64,000 nucleotides of DNA from assembly GCA_028753945.1 (NCBI GenBank), contig JAPNXP010000002.1, forward strand, positions 11,904,001-11,968,000, in the 5' to 3' direction. The translations under genes were made by a program, and so were the position numbers. Shown one piece after another: positions 33,011 to 43,744 of the stretch. This DNA is from Hexactinellida sp. DTS-2022. Taxonomy: Eukaryota > Porifera > Hexactinellida. Each line of letters starts with the position of its first letter. The stretch's first letter is position 1. The notes under the pieces are model-generated. The model searched no databases, had not been told where the DNA came from, and saw only the letters and a program-made list of their open reading frames with translations.

Positions 33011-33710
33011 AATTAATTTATTAATAATTTAACACCAATATTATGTATATCAAAATAAATGAAGTTCAATTATTTGCAATTATTATTAATTTTAATTTCA
33101 TTTCATTATAATAATTGAATTCAGCGCACTCGATAACCCCAATAATCTAATTGGAACCGTCTCTATAAGTTAAACACAGAACGAATTAATTATAATTAAA
33201 TATGTCATGTATCCATTGTGCAATAATATTCTCGCAGAAGTAAATATAATCACATAATCTGTCGTTGTTATGGAATGTAGAATCTTAGTTTTCTATTAGA
33301 AAATAGAAGCCTACTCGATCTCACAAGTTGAATCAATATAATAATAACGAGTTGAAACAATAGAATTAGATTTAACACTTCAATTGAACTGAAGTGTTAG
33401 TAAACAAAGGGATTTTGCAACTCAATTGTGGCACAAACGAAGCGCAATTTGAAAATTCGTGCACTGTGAAAAGGTGTAGAATTTAATTCTCTATCGAATG
33501 CATATAAATTAAATATTCGCGCACTATTTAATGTTATTTTTCCAATATTAAACAGGTGCAAAAATGTGTCCAAAAAAATGTAATAAAAAATCGTGACCCC
33601 AGGTGCACATCTGTAACTCATGAGACACATATCCTGAAAATTTCAGTTCTTAGTTACTAAAACTCTGTTCTGTGGAGGATCTACGGACCAATAATAATAT
33701 TAATAATAAT

Positions 33711-33840
33711 AACCAAAGCACTAAGACCAATACTGGGCCACTATACTATAGTATAGTCGGCACAGTAATAATAATAACCAAAGCACTAAGACCAATACTG
33801 GGCCACTATACTATAGTATAGTCGGCACAGTAATAAATAT
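33711..33840 (+). repeat. Two-unit 65-bp direct repeat
   Basis: The unit aaccaaagcactaagaccaa ... gtcggcacagtaataat occurs twice in tandem with almost no differences, embedded in (AAT)n. The unit contains the palindrome actatactatagtatagt. Confidence 0.9.
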
Positions 33841-34271
33841 TTAGCAATATTTACTGATAATATTTGATTGTAATGTAGAAAAATGATTATGGAACTCAGA
33901 TACTTGTGAACTCCCTTGGTCGTGTTGAGTAATATCGGGTAATCCCAAATCGAGGTAGATATCCTTAAGATTCTGGATTACTTCTTCTGATGCAACTTAT
34001 TTGCTCAGATAACAACAATGACTAAAATTTGTTTATAACCATCTGGCTATCAGAGAAATCACATATATGGTCCATCCCTATATGTTTCCACGTTTTAGAC
34101 GGGGATGGGATTGGTTGGAGCTTCTTTTGCTGTTGTGGTGGCAATGCCGCTGTCATCTTACATGTATGGCAAGTCTTAACCTTTTGTATACAAGAAAGTC
34201 ATTATAATATGGCATTTTCTATTAATTTTATATTAGTTACAGCATCGATATATAATTACTACAATTCTTAA

Positions 34272-35648
34272 ATGGATTGATTAAAGTTAACTTTAGATAA
34301 ATAATTAGAGAAACAATTATTCATCTTGGAAAATCATGTTAATTGCTATTAGTCGTCAAAGTAGAATGCTATGCTTATTAGACAATCTAGAACTGAATAA
34401 TTACGAATGCAGCACATGTATGATTCAACTCAAATGTTCCACTAGCACTGCATTTCAATGCTATTTTTGGCTGTACATCAATTAGAATAGTAATATGGTG
34501 TGATTGGTGTCATTCAAACTCAAAGTTTAAATTTAAGTTATAAATATTTTAACGAGTAATTGAAAATCAATTAAATTAATATCTACATAAACTTTACAGA
34601 TTCATTTAGATTAATATAACTCAAAGTATGAGGAGAGGCATACATAATCTTCAGGAATCGGGAACTTTTTCGTGCACTATTTATAGATTGCAAAATGAGT
34701 ACAAGAGTGATCCAATTCGCTATAATTTGTAAAGTAAACTATTTTTCCTATTTAAATTTTTTATTAAGTAGATATCAGTTAACAAGTTAATAAACAATAG
34801 AGTGGCGTGAATCCCGGGTTAACTAACTTGTTGATGGAAGCTTTGATGAATTTCATCCAACTGAGACTCCAATAGAACTTCCAAATCTATGTCTGTACCT
34901 CCCAGTTTAACTCTCTAAGGAGAAAATTTACTAAACTATGAAATGAAATACCATAGAACCTGGTAAGTAATAACGACCAGGAAAGGACTGGCCAAAATGG
35001 TGTTATCTACAGGTAACCGCTATACAGTGGCTGGATTATTTATTAGTAGAAAGGAGTCATTTAGGGGTTTTAACAATAAATATCACCTTGAAAAGTGTAC
35101 ATCTATTCTTGTCACATAGTAGGAGGAGTGTAACATTGTTCAGTTGTACCGAATTATAAATAGCAACATATCCATTTTGGAAACCAGTTATGAGGGGGGT
35201 GTTTGAACACCCAAATCCCTCCCTGGATGCGCCACTGCCCTCTGTCCATAACTTATTTTCAATCCCTTTTAAATCCATGCGGATTTCCAAATCCTTTTAA
35301 ATCAATACGGATTTTCAAATCCATAGGGATTCCCTAAATGCATATTGGTTTCCTATATCCATACGGATTTCCAAAATTAATTTCAATTTCATACCATTGC
35401 CGAATCCATGTGCATTTGCAATTTTGCATATGCATACAGATTTCTAGATTCAATAATTCGTTATAAGTCTTTCTAGCAAGTATTATATGCACTACCGCGC
35501 TTCGTTTGCTATGTCGCTTCGCAGCAGAATGAACCACACAATTAATTCTAATCTTGATTATACGTAAAGGCCTAAAATATACTAATTTTACAATTTACAT
35601 TTTAGTGATCACTTATTCATGCGGTAATGAGTAAGGATATTGGAAATC
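34272..35648. other. No gene recognised; MITE fragment at 35190-35240
   Basis: Bases 35190-35240 repeat gggtgtttgaacacccaaat and ctggatgcgccactg, the right end of the MITE type also found near 3035. Bases 35260-35420 contain repeated 'atacggatttcc' words. Bases 34960-35035 (taagtaataacgaccagg and aggtaaccgctatacagtgg) look like a worn pogo-like MITE. Confidence 0.4.
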
Positions 35649-35671
35649 TGGTGTAACCATCGTGTCCGCAT
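35649..35671 (+). repeat. Left stub of dispersed repeat R1
   Basis: The stub ctggtgtaaccatcgtgtcc followed by gcat matches the start of the intact R1 copy at 48852 (ctggtgtgagcaacgtgtcc, gcat). The rest of R1 resumes at 39105. Everything between was inserted. Confidence 0.75.
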
Positions 35672-35679
35672 TGGGGCGC

Positions 35680-35860
35680 TGCATTAGTCAGAATTTGTAA
35701 GTTGTCATTAGTTAGAATATTGAATACTGGCGTTAGTCAGATTGGATTTTTCGGTAAGTTGGCGTCATTCAGAATGAAGTTTCACTAAGTCGGCGTTACT
35801 CAGAATGCGTTTTCATAAGTTGGCCTTTGTCAGAATGGATTTCAGGGATTGATACAGAAA
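35680..35860. repeat. Left terminal array of the 35672-39104 element
   Basis: About five to six degenerate units of the type gttggcgttagtcagaatg with a ttttc spacer. The orientation is opposite to 38745-39104. The array ends before a G homopolymer at 35868. Confidence 0.8.
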
Positions 35861-35899
35861 TTTTTCCTTCGGGGGGGGGGGGAACTTTCCTAGAAACTG

Positions 35900-36350
35900 A
35901 CTGTCCCCTTGGATAAAGGAGCAGCATATACATATTTGATAACGAAACACGAGATCAATCACCATTTTCAGCTTGCTATGTTTCATTTAGTGAGTGTGAA
36001 TCGAGCATGTACCGTTCACGAATAACTTTACAACCCAAAATACCGACAGATGCCTTTGATTTTTGTGAAATGCTGCTAACAATTAATTTGGGAAATTACC
36101 AAAGTTCTCTGTTACCAAGGGACTCGTATATGGGTCATCCTCTTTTCCAGTGAAATGATGAACAGATTAGATGGGATTACCAACATCCAATTTGTTGGCA
36201 CATTCTTTATTATCCCCATCCGATTCTCTCAACTTTGGACGATATTCGTTAATGTTGGAAGACACACATTACCTAATGATTTCAAACATTCAACAGCTAT
36301 ACCGAATTATTTTGTAAAAGATACAGATTAATATCCATAGTTTAAGCCTC
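35900..36350 (+). pseudogene. MULE transposase remnant, N-terminal half
   Basis: Plus-strand frames give ACYVSFSECESSMYRSRIT, compatible with a FLYWCH-like zinc finger (spaced Cys, then RSRIT). FVGTFFIIPIRFSQLWTIF follows, matching the DGTF-VVP--FYQL-T block of MULE transposases, as in the intact protein at 42329-43744 (ADGTFKVVPQQFYQLYTL). The catalytic Asp of DGTF is Val here and there are small frame shifts, so the gene is dead. The remaining core is missing where a LINE has inserted. The C-terminal half is at 37370-37850. Confidence 0.65.
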
Positions 36351-36399
36351 TGATATCAATGTCAGACTCGGAACCTGCAGCTAGGAATGCTTTCCACGA

Positions 36400-37365
36400 A
36401 ATAATAATATTAATAATAATAATGCATTTCTAAAGCGAAATTTCCATGAGAATATGTTCAAATGCGCTGTACAGGAATATATATTAAAATCAATAATAAT
36501 AAAAAACTGCTTTTGTGCGAATGCGAAAATGTACTCATGTATGAACGTATTGAGTGTGTTAACATTTCTTGAATGCTTCTTAAAAAAAATAGTTTTTAAT
36601 TGTTTTTAAAGACATCTAGAGAAGGGGAATCCTGATGGTAGTAGGGAGGCGATTCCATTCTTTTGGTGCTGCGATAGTGAATGAGCGAGCGATCACCGAG
36701 AGTTTTGAATGAGTAGATAGCAGGTTGATCAAGCGTAATACCAGATACCGACCTAAGAGAGCGGGTTGGGTGGGCTTACTAGAAAGGTTCTGATTTAATG
36801 AGGTTTAAGAGACAAGAAAGAGTGAAGTGGTCAGCTATATGCTTTGATCGTAATTTCTGATTAGAGCTTCTTGTAATAATAAGATCAAGAGTATTACCCT
36901 TCTCATGGGTGGGCAGCTTAACGTGTTGTATAAGGGAGCTTGATTTAATATTCTCAATGAATAAAATAGACTGATGGCATGTCCATGTGGATATTGAAAT
37001 CGCCCCTCCAAAGGATTCCATTTTCAAGAAAAGATGAGAATTCTTCAGTGAAAGTGGACGTAGTGGTGGGATGGCTCACAGAATGTATATAGCAATGATG
37101 CATATGCCTTGGTTTCTAATAGAGAGTCCAGTCGGCAGATTCAAAGGAGGAGTGGTGTACGGATATGTTATGTTTGAAGGTTAAAATGTCACGATTAAGG
37201 AGTCCAGTGCCCCCACCTTTTCGTGATGAACACCTAGGCTGATCTAGAAGTTTGTAACCGTTGGCGTTAGTTCATCTCTAGCGGTTAGTCAAGTCTCGCT
37301 GATAGCAATGTTGTCAGGTCTGTGTTCATTGATATGGTGTAGAAAGTGAGATGATTAAATTCGAA
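36400..37365 (-). mobile_element. CR1/L2-type LINE, internally deleted
   Basis: On the minus strand about 37340-36780 shows an endonuclease: DNIAISET, KGGGTGLLNRD, and QHVKLPTHEKGNTLDLIITR with the following DHF. About 36775-36560 then shows the end of a reverse transcriptase ORF (LRSVSGITLDQPAIYSFKTL, GDRS). After it comes a 3' UTR with agcg-type words and a short (ATAAT)n tail read as (TATTAT) at 36400-36423. The RT core is missing, so the copy is internally deleted. It sits between the two halves of the MULE transposase, on the opposite strand. Confidence 0.8.
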
Positions 37366-37369
37366 AAAT

Positions 37370-37850
37370 TGATGAATTATTTCAAAAGGCGCTGGTTGAC
37401 CAAATTACCCAATAAGAATTGTCGATTTATGAAGTGAGTATTCCTAAAAACAACACTGCAGAAAGTTATCACTCAAGACTCAAATCTCTAATTAAGACAT
37501 GTCATCCTAGATGTAACATCAATAATATTATACAAGACACAAATAATAATATTGTTCGCTTGAACCTTGCCTCGGAAAAATACTAGCTAGCCAAAAAATA
37601 AAGACATCAATAACGATTAAAAAGAAGAAGTGCAAAAGAAAAAGAACTGTTCTCGAGCGATTCAGATAGTTTAGAAGAGAACGTTGAAGACGAGGATACG
37701 AGAAATATATGTTTAGTATACCTAAGAACCGTCCTCAAACTTGGAATTTCATGCCATGTAGGCATGTGAATAGTTGTGTAGAATGCAGCCAAAGCACATG
37801 TCCTGTATGCCGTTCTGTAATTGAGACCAATTTTCAAATCTACACCAATT
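37370..37850 (+). pseudogene. MULE transposase remnant, C-terminal half with RING finger
   Basis: The plus strand reads KRRWLTKLPNKNCRF, then NNTAESYHSRLKSLIKTCHP, the NN--E-YH-RL block that carries the last acidic residue in MULE transposases. A Lys/Glu-rich stretch follows. It ends with NFMPCRHVNSCVECSQSTC, PVCRSVI and a stop at about 37850. The latter is the C-terminal half of a C3HC4 RING finger (PC-HV--C--C---CPVCR). RING fingers usually recruit ubiquitin-conjugating enzymes. A RING fused behind a MULE transposase is the notable feature. At least two stops or shifts lie in this half. Confidence 0.75.
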
Positions 37851-37899
37851 AATTAATTCGGTATTAGATTTCACTCATACGCACTTGGAAAGTAATTAA

Positions 37900-38590
37900 G
37901 GCCTGTGCAGCTGTGTATACTACAAATTCTTTAAAATTTGCAAAATTTCCCAAAAAGGTCGAAGACCATTTTATTGCATTTCTCCAATTGTTTACATGTG
38001 TACCTCCTACATTCCAAATCATTTTATTTTATCTTGCATATTTCTCTGAAAATTCTGCATTTTATATATGTCACTTCATTTATTTTGTGTCAAAAATTTC
38101 ATTAACAAAATTAAAACCTTCATTTCCCAAAACAATATTTTTCATCGGCGAAAAATACAAAACTCTGCCATTAGTAGTCGTATAATCGAAAACTCAACGG
38201 TTTTGGAACCAGAACGAAGAGATCTCAAGGATTAGTGTGGAAATCTAGTAATCTAATGGAAAAACTTAAATTAATTTAAATAATAATATTATTCACAAGT
38301 GATTTTTCAATATCACATATCAATAATTAAAAAATAGATTTTTCCATCATGTCTTTGATGGATCCTTCTACTTTCATCCTGAACGTTCATTTTGAAAGCT
38401 TTTACATGTGTAGATATAATATAAACTCAAATTTGGATTTTTCCCTGGTATTGACGGAAATTCATTTTCTTTGCAGGATTACGTTGTTGTTGCATAATTA
38501 AATATATCTTGAGCGTCCAAATCTACCCTGAAATTTTTAACAAAAACTAAACGACACTTTTTTCGTAATTCAGGCTGGTATACACAGGCC
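37900..38590. mobile_element. TTAA-flanked inverted-repeat element
   Basis: The left end ggcctgtgcagctgtgtatac and the right end ggctggtatacacaggcc mirror each other, and TTAA lies on both sides (37896-37899 and 38591-38594). TTAA targets suggest a piggyBac-type mechanism; Harbinger (TTA/TAA) is less likely because the flanking triplets are not direct repeats. It is 691 bp with no recognisable transposase. It lies inside the 35672-39104 element. Confidence 0.7.
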
Positions 38591-38744
38591 TTAATTGATT
38601 ATTCTGTTATTTCCTTCATTAACTATTTTCTTTCTTAAAGTTCTAGTTCATATTTTGAGATTTAATAATTACTTACTCTTTTTCAAAGAGTAACGATTAT
38701 ATTTATTCAAACAAAAACTTAGACTTTCATTTATGATTATTGTC

Positions 38745-39104
38745 GGGAATCTGGTCAATTCTGACTAAGGCCAACTTACAAAAAACCCATTCTGACCTAC
38801 GCCAACTTACTGAAAACCCATTCTGACTAACGGCAACTACTAAAATCCATTCTCACTAACTCCAAATTAGTGAAAACCAATTCTGACTAACGCCAACTTA
38901 GTGAAAACCCATTCTGACTAGCACCAACTTACAGAAAACCAATTCTGACTAAAGCCAACTTAGTGAAATCCCATACTGACTTACGCCAACTTATAGAAAA
39001 CACATTCTGACCTACGCCAACTTATTGAAAACTCATTCTGACAAACTCAGTCTTCAATATTATAACTAATGACAACTTACAAATTCTGAATAATGCATGC
39101 ACCT
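38745..39104. repeat. Right terminal array of the 35672-39104 element
   Basis: About eleven tandem units of roughly 30 bp of the form attctgactaacgccaactt plus a gtgaaaaccc-type spacer. The last unit runs into attataactaatgacaactt and acaaattctgaataatgca, the inverted partner of the left end. Confidence 0.88.
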
Positions 39105-39440
39105 CGTCCGCATCATTAATCTGCTACTTCTAAAATTTTTAGATTTAAAAATCTTAAAAATTTTTAGATTATCTTGGTGGGTGCGAAATATTTGCGATTA
39201 TTTGAATTTCATGCTTCTCGAAATTTGACAATGACGTCATAACTTGGCGAGGTGTGAAAATTTTCGGGTCGAAACCTGAACTTGTTGTTGGGGGCAAAAC
39301 GTTATCCCTATATGCCAAATCTGATTTGCAAAGCGTCCAGTTTCTTCAATCAACTCTTAACATACAAACAAATATATGCATATTTGTACTATTCAATTAC
39401 CACGCTGTGCGTATATGTCTATACACTCTCCCCTACAAGA
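39105..39440 (+). repeat. Dispersed repeat R1, right part
   Basis: It continues R1 after the insertion: tccgcatcattaat, then ttgacaatgacgtcataact, and tatccctatatgccaaa, ending in an (acaaata)-like tail. The same order is found at 48852-49205. Family unknown; the A+T-rich microsatellite tail could be a retroelement 3' end. Confidence 0.8.
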
Positions 39441-40036
39441 AGTATTCGTACTCCGATAAATTTCCATAGAAAATACCAATATACCGTGTCTAGAAAAATG
39501 TATATATATATTCGTAATATATGGGATATTGCAATTTTGATGTCAGATTATAATTCTACGCATTCGAAATATCAATTGCTGAAGCCTTTACCTCTGTTAG
39601 CTACTGATTAGTTGAAACATACCATCCATTGCCACTATGTGACACATGTAGCAACCTTGTACTATATTGGAAATTTGAAGAATGGCACATTTTGCCACCG
39701 GATGATAATTTTCAAACTAATCAATAAGTTATTGAGTTGAAAGCTTCTATAAAGGTTAATTAATTAATTAATTAAATTGACCAAATCAAATAGAATTTGA
39801 ATGCATTAATGCTTTATATTTGACTTATATAGTACTATTTACAATGCAAATTTTTCGGTGTACGAATATTTTTTGATAGGGGAATGTTTTTTTAATATGT
39901 TTCTAGTTTTTGTACTTTCTAAGAAGCTTACAGAATATTGATGAGAATGTGACTGTGGTCCTAATTGTATTTACCATAAACAGTTGATTATTCATGATAA
40001 ATGATGACACATCGACAATTGTAGACCAGGTACCAG
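39441..40036. other. No gene recognised
   Basis: A+T-rich sequence between repeat R1 and the MITE at 40037. No element ends, duplications or coding signals were noticed, apart from a short (TTAA)n run at about 39757. Confidence 0.4.
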
Positions 40037-40202
40037 CAGTGGCGGTCCCAGGGGGGGGGCATCCGGGGCAAATGCCCCGGGTCAAAATATTTTGCCCCGG
40101 ATTCCAACCCAATTGGTAGTATAATTACATGGAGCATGCCCCGGATTTATATTAAAAGCTGCTCTTTTGCCCCGGGCTGGCCAGATCCTGCGACCGCCCC
40201 TG
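40037..40202. mobile_element. hAT-like MITE (CAGTGGCGGTCCCAGG ends)
   Basis: The ends cagtggcggtcccagg and gcgaccgcccctg are inverted repeats. The exact 8-bp duplication ggtaccag lies at 40029-40036 and 40203-40210. 'Gccccggattt' words occur in both orientations inside. It is 166 bp. Confidence 0.93.
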
Positions 40203-40599
40203 GGTACCAGGTATATACATTTATCACCAGGTATAAATGTATTACGGGTTTGAGAAACATTAGCTTGCAGTTATTTTGTGTTCTTCGTTTAGTACAAGTC
40301 CATCTTGTAACATTTCCTCCTAACGCTTATAGTGAAACTGCCTATTAATGTTGTTTTCCTCTTTGGATCCCTTTACTCACATCTCATACTCTATCTCTGT
40401 GTTTCCGAAGTATGAACATTAACAGCATAATCACTTGAGGATATAGAGAAGAATGAAATGTGAGAGAATTTTCTTGAGGATAGAGATGAGAATGAAATGT
40501 CCCATATTGAATGATCTCCCAAATGATATCAAATGTGAACCAGTATCGTTTGGAGTTTCGATATATGTGAGGATTGTTGGTAAGTTCAATGGTTTGGCG

Positions 40600-41341
40600 A
40601 GCTTTAAGAAAAGCCCGATTATATTTTTAATCCATAAGCACTATCATCCAAAGACCACCCATGTACAGTTTCGATCTCACCAGTTGTTATCTTTTGATTT
40701 ATGCCTGATTGTCGCCATATGAAAGCATCATGAGTACATCCCGGCCATTTAACAACATTATTAATGAAGTAAAATTCGTGGTCACAAATCGCTTCTATGT
40801 TAATAGAATGAAATCCCTTGCGGTTAACATAGATATCCTCATTCGATGATGGCGCAAGGACGGAAACATGTGAACAATCAATACAACCGCAAACTAGTAG
40901 AAACTTTTATTTTTTGAGGAAGTATTTTTGAATGTCTTTTTTGTCGAGATGTATTTGGAAGTTGAATATATATGTAGGAGCAATAGCTGTTAATGCTTCA
41001 CATACAGCAGTTACGCATCTGGATACAGATGTTTGGGAGATCCCATGTGCGGATGCGACTACCGTCTGCAATGTCCCGGTAGCTACAAATTGTAGAGCTA
41101 CTGCTAGTTGTGTAGCTGGAGCAATTGGGTAAGAACGAGCTGTGGTGCGATTTAGTTTCGTAGAAATCCTTTTTTCCAGGATTTCGAGGAACATACACTG
41201 AGTAATTCTGTACCTAGTGATAAACTCAAAGTCAGAATATGCATCCTGGGGGTTAAGTCGATCTATAAAAACTCGCTGTCTACGTAAGCTGCTTTGTATT
41301 AATTCAATTTCAATCTCAATCAAACTTAGTGCAGATGCCAT
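40600..41341 (-). pseudogene. PIF/Harbinger (HARBI1-like) transposase remnant
   Basis: The minus-strand frame from 41341 gives RVFIDRLNPQDAYSDFEFIT, then RYRITQCMFLEIL and QFVATGTLQTVVASAHGISQ, the conserved N-terminal region of HARBI1-type nucleases. After a single in-frame stop it continues VCGCIDCSHVSVLAPSSNED, with YVNRKGFHSINIEAICDHEF and WPGCTHDAFIWR. These are the two Asp blocks of the DDE core (GxIDGTH and PGSxHDS-type). A shifted frame then gives NRAFLKARQTIE, the block with the final Glu. The enzyme mediates Harbinger transposition with 3-bp (TWA) targets. It is degraded by one stop and at least one shift. Terminal repeats were not found. Confidence 0.85.
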
Positions 41342-41748
41342 GGAAAGAATATATAGAATTTAAGTTGACTATACCTAATACTGAGTAAATTGTCAGAAAA
41401 TTGCTGCTGCACAAGATATTATACATTTCGAGTAATTTATAGCCTATTATAATATAAATATATAATTCTATAATTTATATAATATTACTACATATGAGAT
41501 AAATTTAGTATTCGTCTCTAGGGTCTGCAATTTTTCTGAGAATAATATTTATTGATCATTAGACAGAAAACTCGTGCGAAGTATTAGGATGTTTATGATC
41601 TTCATGTAAATTTAAGTATAATACGACTTAATTTGCATAACTGCATAAGTAATGTACAAATATTTAAAATAAGTTCAACTTTGGTGTCATGGATACAAAC
41701 TTATTCACCAAATAAAATAAACATCTATATGATTAAAACTCGAATGGC
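41342..41748. other. No gene recognised
   Basis: A+T-rich spacer between the Harbinger remnant and the left end of the Mutator-like element. It may contain the 5' end of the Harbinger element. Confidence 0.4.
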
Positions 41749-41936
41749 GGATGTTTCGTCGCCGGACTATTCGTCGCGGATGTTTCGTCGCTTGGATGTT
41801 TCGTCGCTATTTACTCTATTATAGTGCAAGTTTAACTCTACTCTATTAGTATAAGGGATTATGCCACACATAATTTACAATATCGATATACATGTAGCAA
41901 CAAAATCTCAATACTTTAATGTTTATAAATACACGA

Positions 41937-41954
41937 GCCCTTCGGTCTCGGTCG
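41937..41954. repeat. 18-bp word inverted at 44383-44400
   Basis: The word agcccttcggtctcggtc is exactly complementary to gaccgagaccgaagggct at 44383-44400. The first copy lies inside the Mutator-like element near its left end. The second is about 390 bp outside its right end, abutting the long inverted-repeat element. GC-rich in an A+T-rich neighbourhood. Confidence 0.8.
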
Positions 41955-42328
41955 CTTTGCGACGGATCGGTGCTACGCACCTCAAGTTAACGGGCGCTAT
42001 GTGGCCTTACACCCCGCTAATTTTATTTTGTTGGTTTGGTATTTTTGGAATTGACGGTACCAGGAATTAGTACTGTTAACTTTAGTATCTTTGTTATTTT
42101 AGAATAGAGAATTCCTGGAACCAATAATCAGTTAATTAATACTTTAGACATTTTTTCAGATTAGTTTAATAGAATTGTTTATCTCCTTTAATAAACCACA
42201 ATAAGAAAGGTTCACATTACAAACACACAAGTGACACAACAATCCAGTTATATTAATGTAGATATACGTATTGAGATTATTATTTAATTCTATAACCTGT
42301 ATTACTGAAAATGAAGCTGAAATAAATA

Positions 42329-43744
42329 TTATAAAGAAAAATTATGTGCGATACCTCTTAAATATATAAGTATATCACGATTAGGATAATCTGCAACTAA
42401 ATTGTATATCCTTTCATCACGATCGATGCTTAATTTTGAAGGTAGATGAATATTTCCTCCTTCCCATTTTGCATAATTAACATCTTGAATCCCTTGCTCC
42501 CGATGTAAAAGTTTTACGAATTTGGGAAAACTTGGATGGGAACAAGAAATGCTTGACTGAAAAGCGTTATGCCATACCTCAACAACGTTATTGGTCCGAG
42601 CTCTTTTGTTGATTACGCGATCATGCATGTTCCAAAACCTAATGGGAAATTGTGGTATTCTCCTGGTTTGGTCTGTCAATCTCTTGCCAATGTAGGTTTG
42701 TTCGAAATATTCACCAATTTCTAGTGCACATTGGGGGAAATTCGCCATGAGTATTGTGAAAGAGTCGGATACATCATGTTCTGGAACAAAAACCAGACTT
42801 GGGAGCATTCTCATAGTAATGGAAAATTCAGGATCTTCAAGGTATTGATTTGTTAATCCTTTTGATTGGATCTTCCTAAAAATATTTTGTGATAAGTGGA
42901 AAAAGCATCCAGACACGACAGCCAAAAAGTGTTCTTCGAGTACATTGAGTGAAGCTTTCTCGAAATCTACCATGATGTGAGAAGGGTTTAATGCGGGTCC
43001 TATTTCTAAAAGCTTTCTGAATACTCTGTTGTACGTGGTTTGATTTTTGTTGATAGTTAGTATATAAATACAAGGAAAGGTATAGCCATCTTTGTCAGCG
43101 TGGAGGGTGTATAGCTGATAGAACTGTTGGGGGACAACTTTGAACGTTCCATCTGCGTACCAATTTTGAGATTCCCTTAATATCGAAAGCATTTTTGGTG
43201 TAGCGAAGATGATAATTCTGCTAATATCTCCCACACCAGAATCAAATAGTAGGAATGGTTCCCCCTTAGGAGTTACACGATATCTCTCCAGAATATGTAT
43301 TTCTGAAGCCGATGCTGAGTTAATGATTCTATCAGGTCCATTTTTATGTACACGGATCATCCTCTTAATTGATTCTGTCTTTGGAAGTTGATTAATACTT
43401 GAATCTGACATTGTTTCAACTCCGGAAGCAAATATAGCCCTTGTACTTTCATCTGAAATGTGATCAGCACGTTCTCTCATCAAATCATAGCCTTTGAGCA
43501 TTTCGATGCGTGACATATCAGGCCCATGAGTATGAGTGTCTATGATTTCGTTGGAATCTTTTGGTTTTACGATAGATAAGTTAATTTTGGTGCTTAATCT
43601 CGCTTTGCAATGACCACGATTCTCACAGACCCAGTGATATAATTCATCATTTGATTTATTTAATGTATAAATGAATCCTAGGATTACAAGTTTATCTTTA
43701 CCTCGCTTGCTTCGGATAGTTTCTGCTAATAACGGAGTTGCCAT
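42329..43744 (-). CDS. Mutator-like (MULE) transposase with N-terminal FLYWCH finger
   Basis: This is a 471-codon uninterrupted frame. Residues 18-73 form a FLYWCH zinc finger: ILGFIYTLNK, YHWVCENRGHCKARLSTK with Cys40 and Cys46, and THTH with His71 and His73. Residues 193-395 are the MULE transposase domain. Asp198 lies in WYADGTFKVVPQQFYQLYTL, Asp260 in IMVDFEKASLNVLEE, Cys280 and His283 in GCFFHLSQN, and Glu389 in RTNNVVEVWHNAF. The full acidic triad is therefore present. Such enzymes cut and paste Mutator elements, usually leaving 8-9 bp duplications; the FLYWCH finger probably binds the ends. Start 43744 gives a sensible length and precedes the finger directly. The gene lies inside matching inverted repeats (41749 and 43992), so it could be a recent, possibly active copy. 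Some related genes have been domesticated in animals. Confidence 0.93.
   Translation of the reverse strand: MATPLLAETIRSKRGKDKLVILGFIYTLNKSNDELYHWVCENRGHCKARLSTKINLSIVKPKDSNEIIDTHTHGPDMSRIEMLKGYDLMRERADHISDESTRAIFASGVETMSDSSINQLPKTESIKRMIRVHKNGPDRIINSASASEIHILERYRVTPKGEPFLLFDSGVGDISRIIIFATPKMLSILRESQNWYADGTFKVVPQQFYQLYTLHADKDGYTFPCIYILTINKNQTTYNRVFRKLLEIGPALNPSHIMVDFEKASLNVLEEHFLAVVSGCFFHLSQNIFRKIQSKGLTNQYLEDPEFSITMRMLPSLVFVPEHDVSDSFTILMANFPQCALEIGEYFEQTYIGKRLTDQTRRIPQFPIRFWNMHDRVINKRARTNNVVEVWHNAFQSSISCSHPSFPKFVKLLHREQGIQDVNYAKWEGGNIHLPSKLSIDRDERIYNLVADYPNRDILIYLRGIAHNFSL

Larger units (their letters stand above)
31530..34230 (-). mobile_element. Gypsy-type integrase fossil, split by later repeats
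   Basis: On the minus strand, about 34200-34070 reads TCHTCKMTAALPP and PSKTWKHIGMDH (zinc-binding end and start of the integrase core). About 33980-33880 reads VIQNLKDIYLDLGLPDITQH (middle of the core). About 32060-31980 reads CSTRAYHPMANGLVEANNKI. About 31870-31540 reads MNSTFKRSLGQTPFKVMWGR (core C terminus). This is the order of Ty3/Gypsy-type integrases. It is interrupted by the MITE 32089-32460 and the repeat unit 32491-33010, and has further breaks. No LTRs, RT or gag are seen. Old. Confidence 0.8.
35672..39104. mobile_element. Mutator-like element with tandem-repeat ends and RING-bearing transposase remnant
   Basis: The ends are inverted: the left starts tggggcgctgcattagtcag and the right (complement) aggtgcatgcattattcag. 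Both continue aatttgtaagttgtcattag and then into arrays of a unit of about 30 bp. The flanks tgtccgcat (35663-35671) and cgtccgcat (39105-39113) give an 8/9-bp duplication. They are also the two sides of repeat R1, whose uninterrupted copy lies at 48852. Inside are transposase remnants on the plus strand (35900-36350 and 37370-37850), a LINE inserted between them on the minus strand, and a TTAA-flanked element. The duplication length and transposase type fit the Mutator superfamily. It is no longer functional as a whole. Confidence 0.8.
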
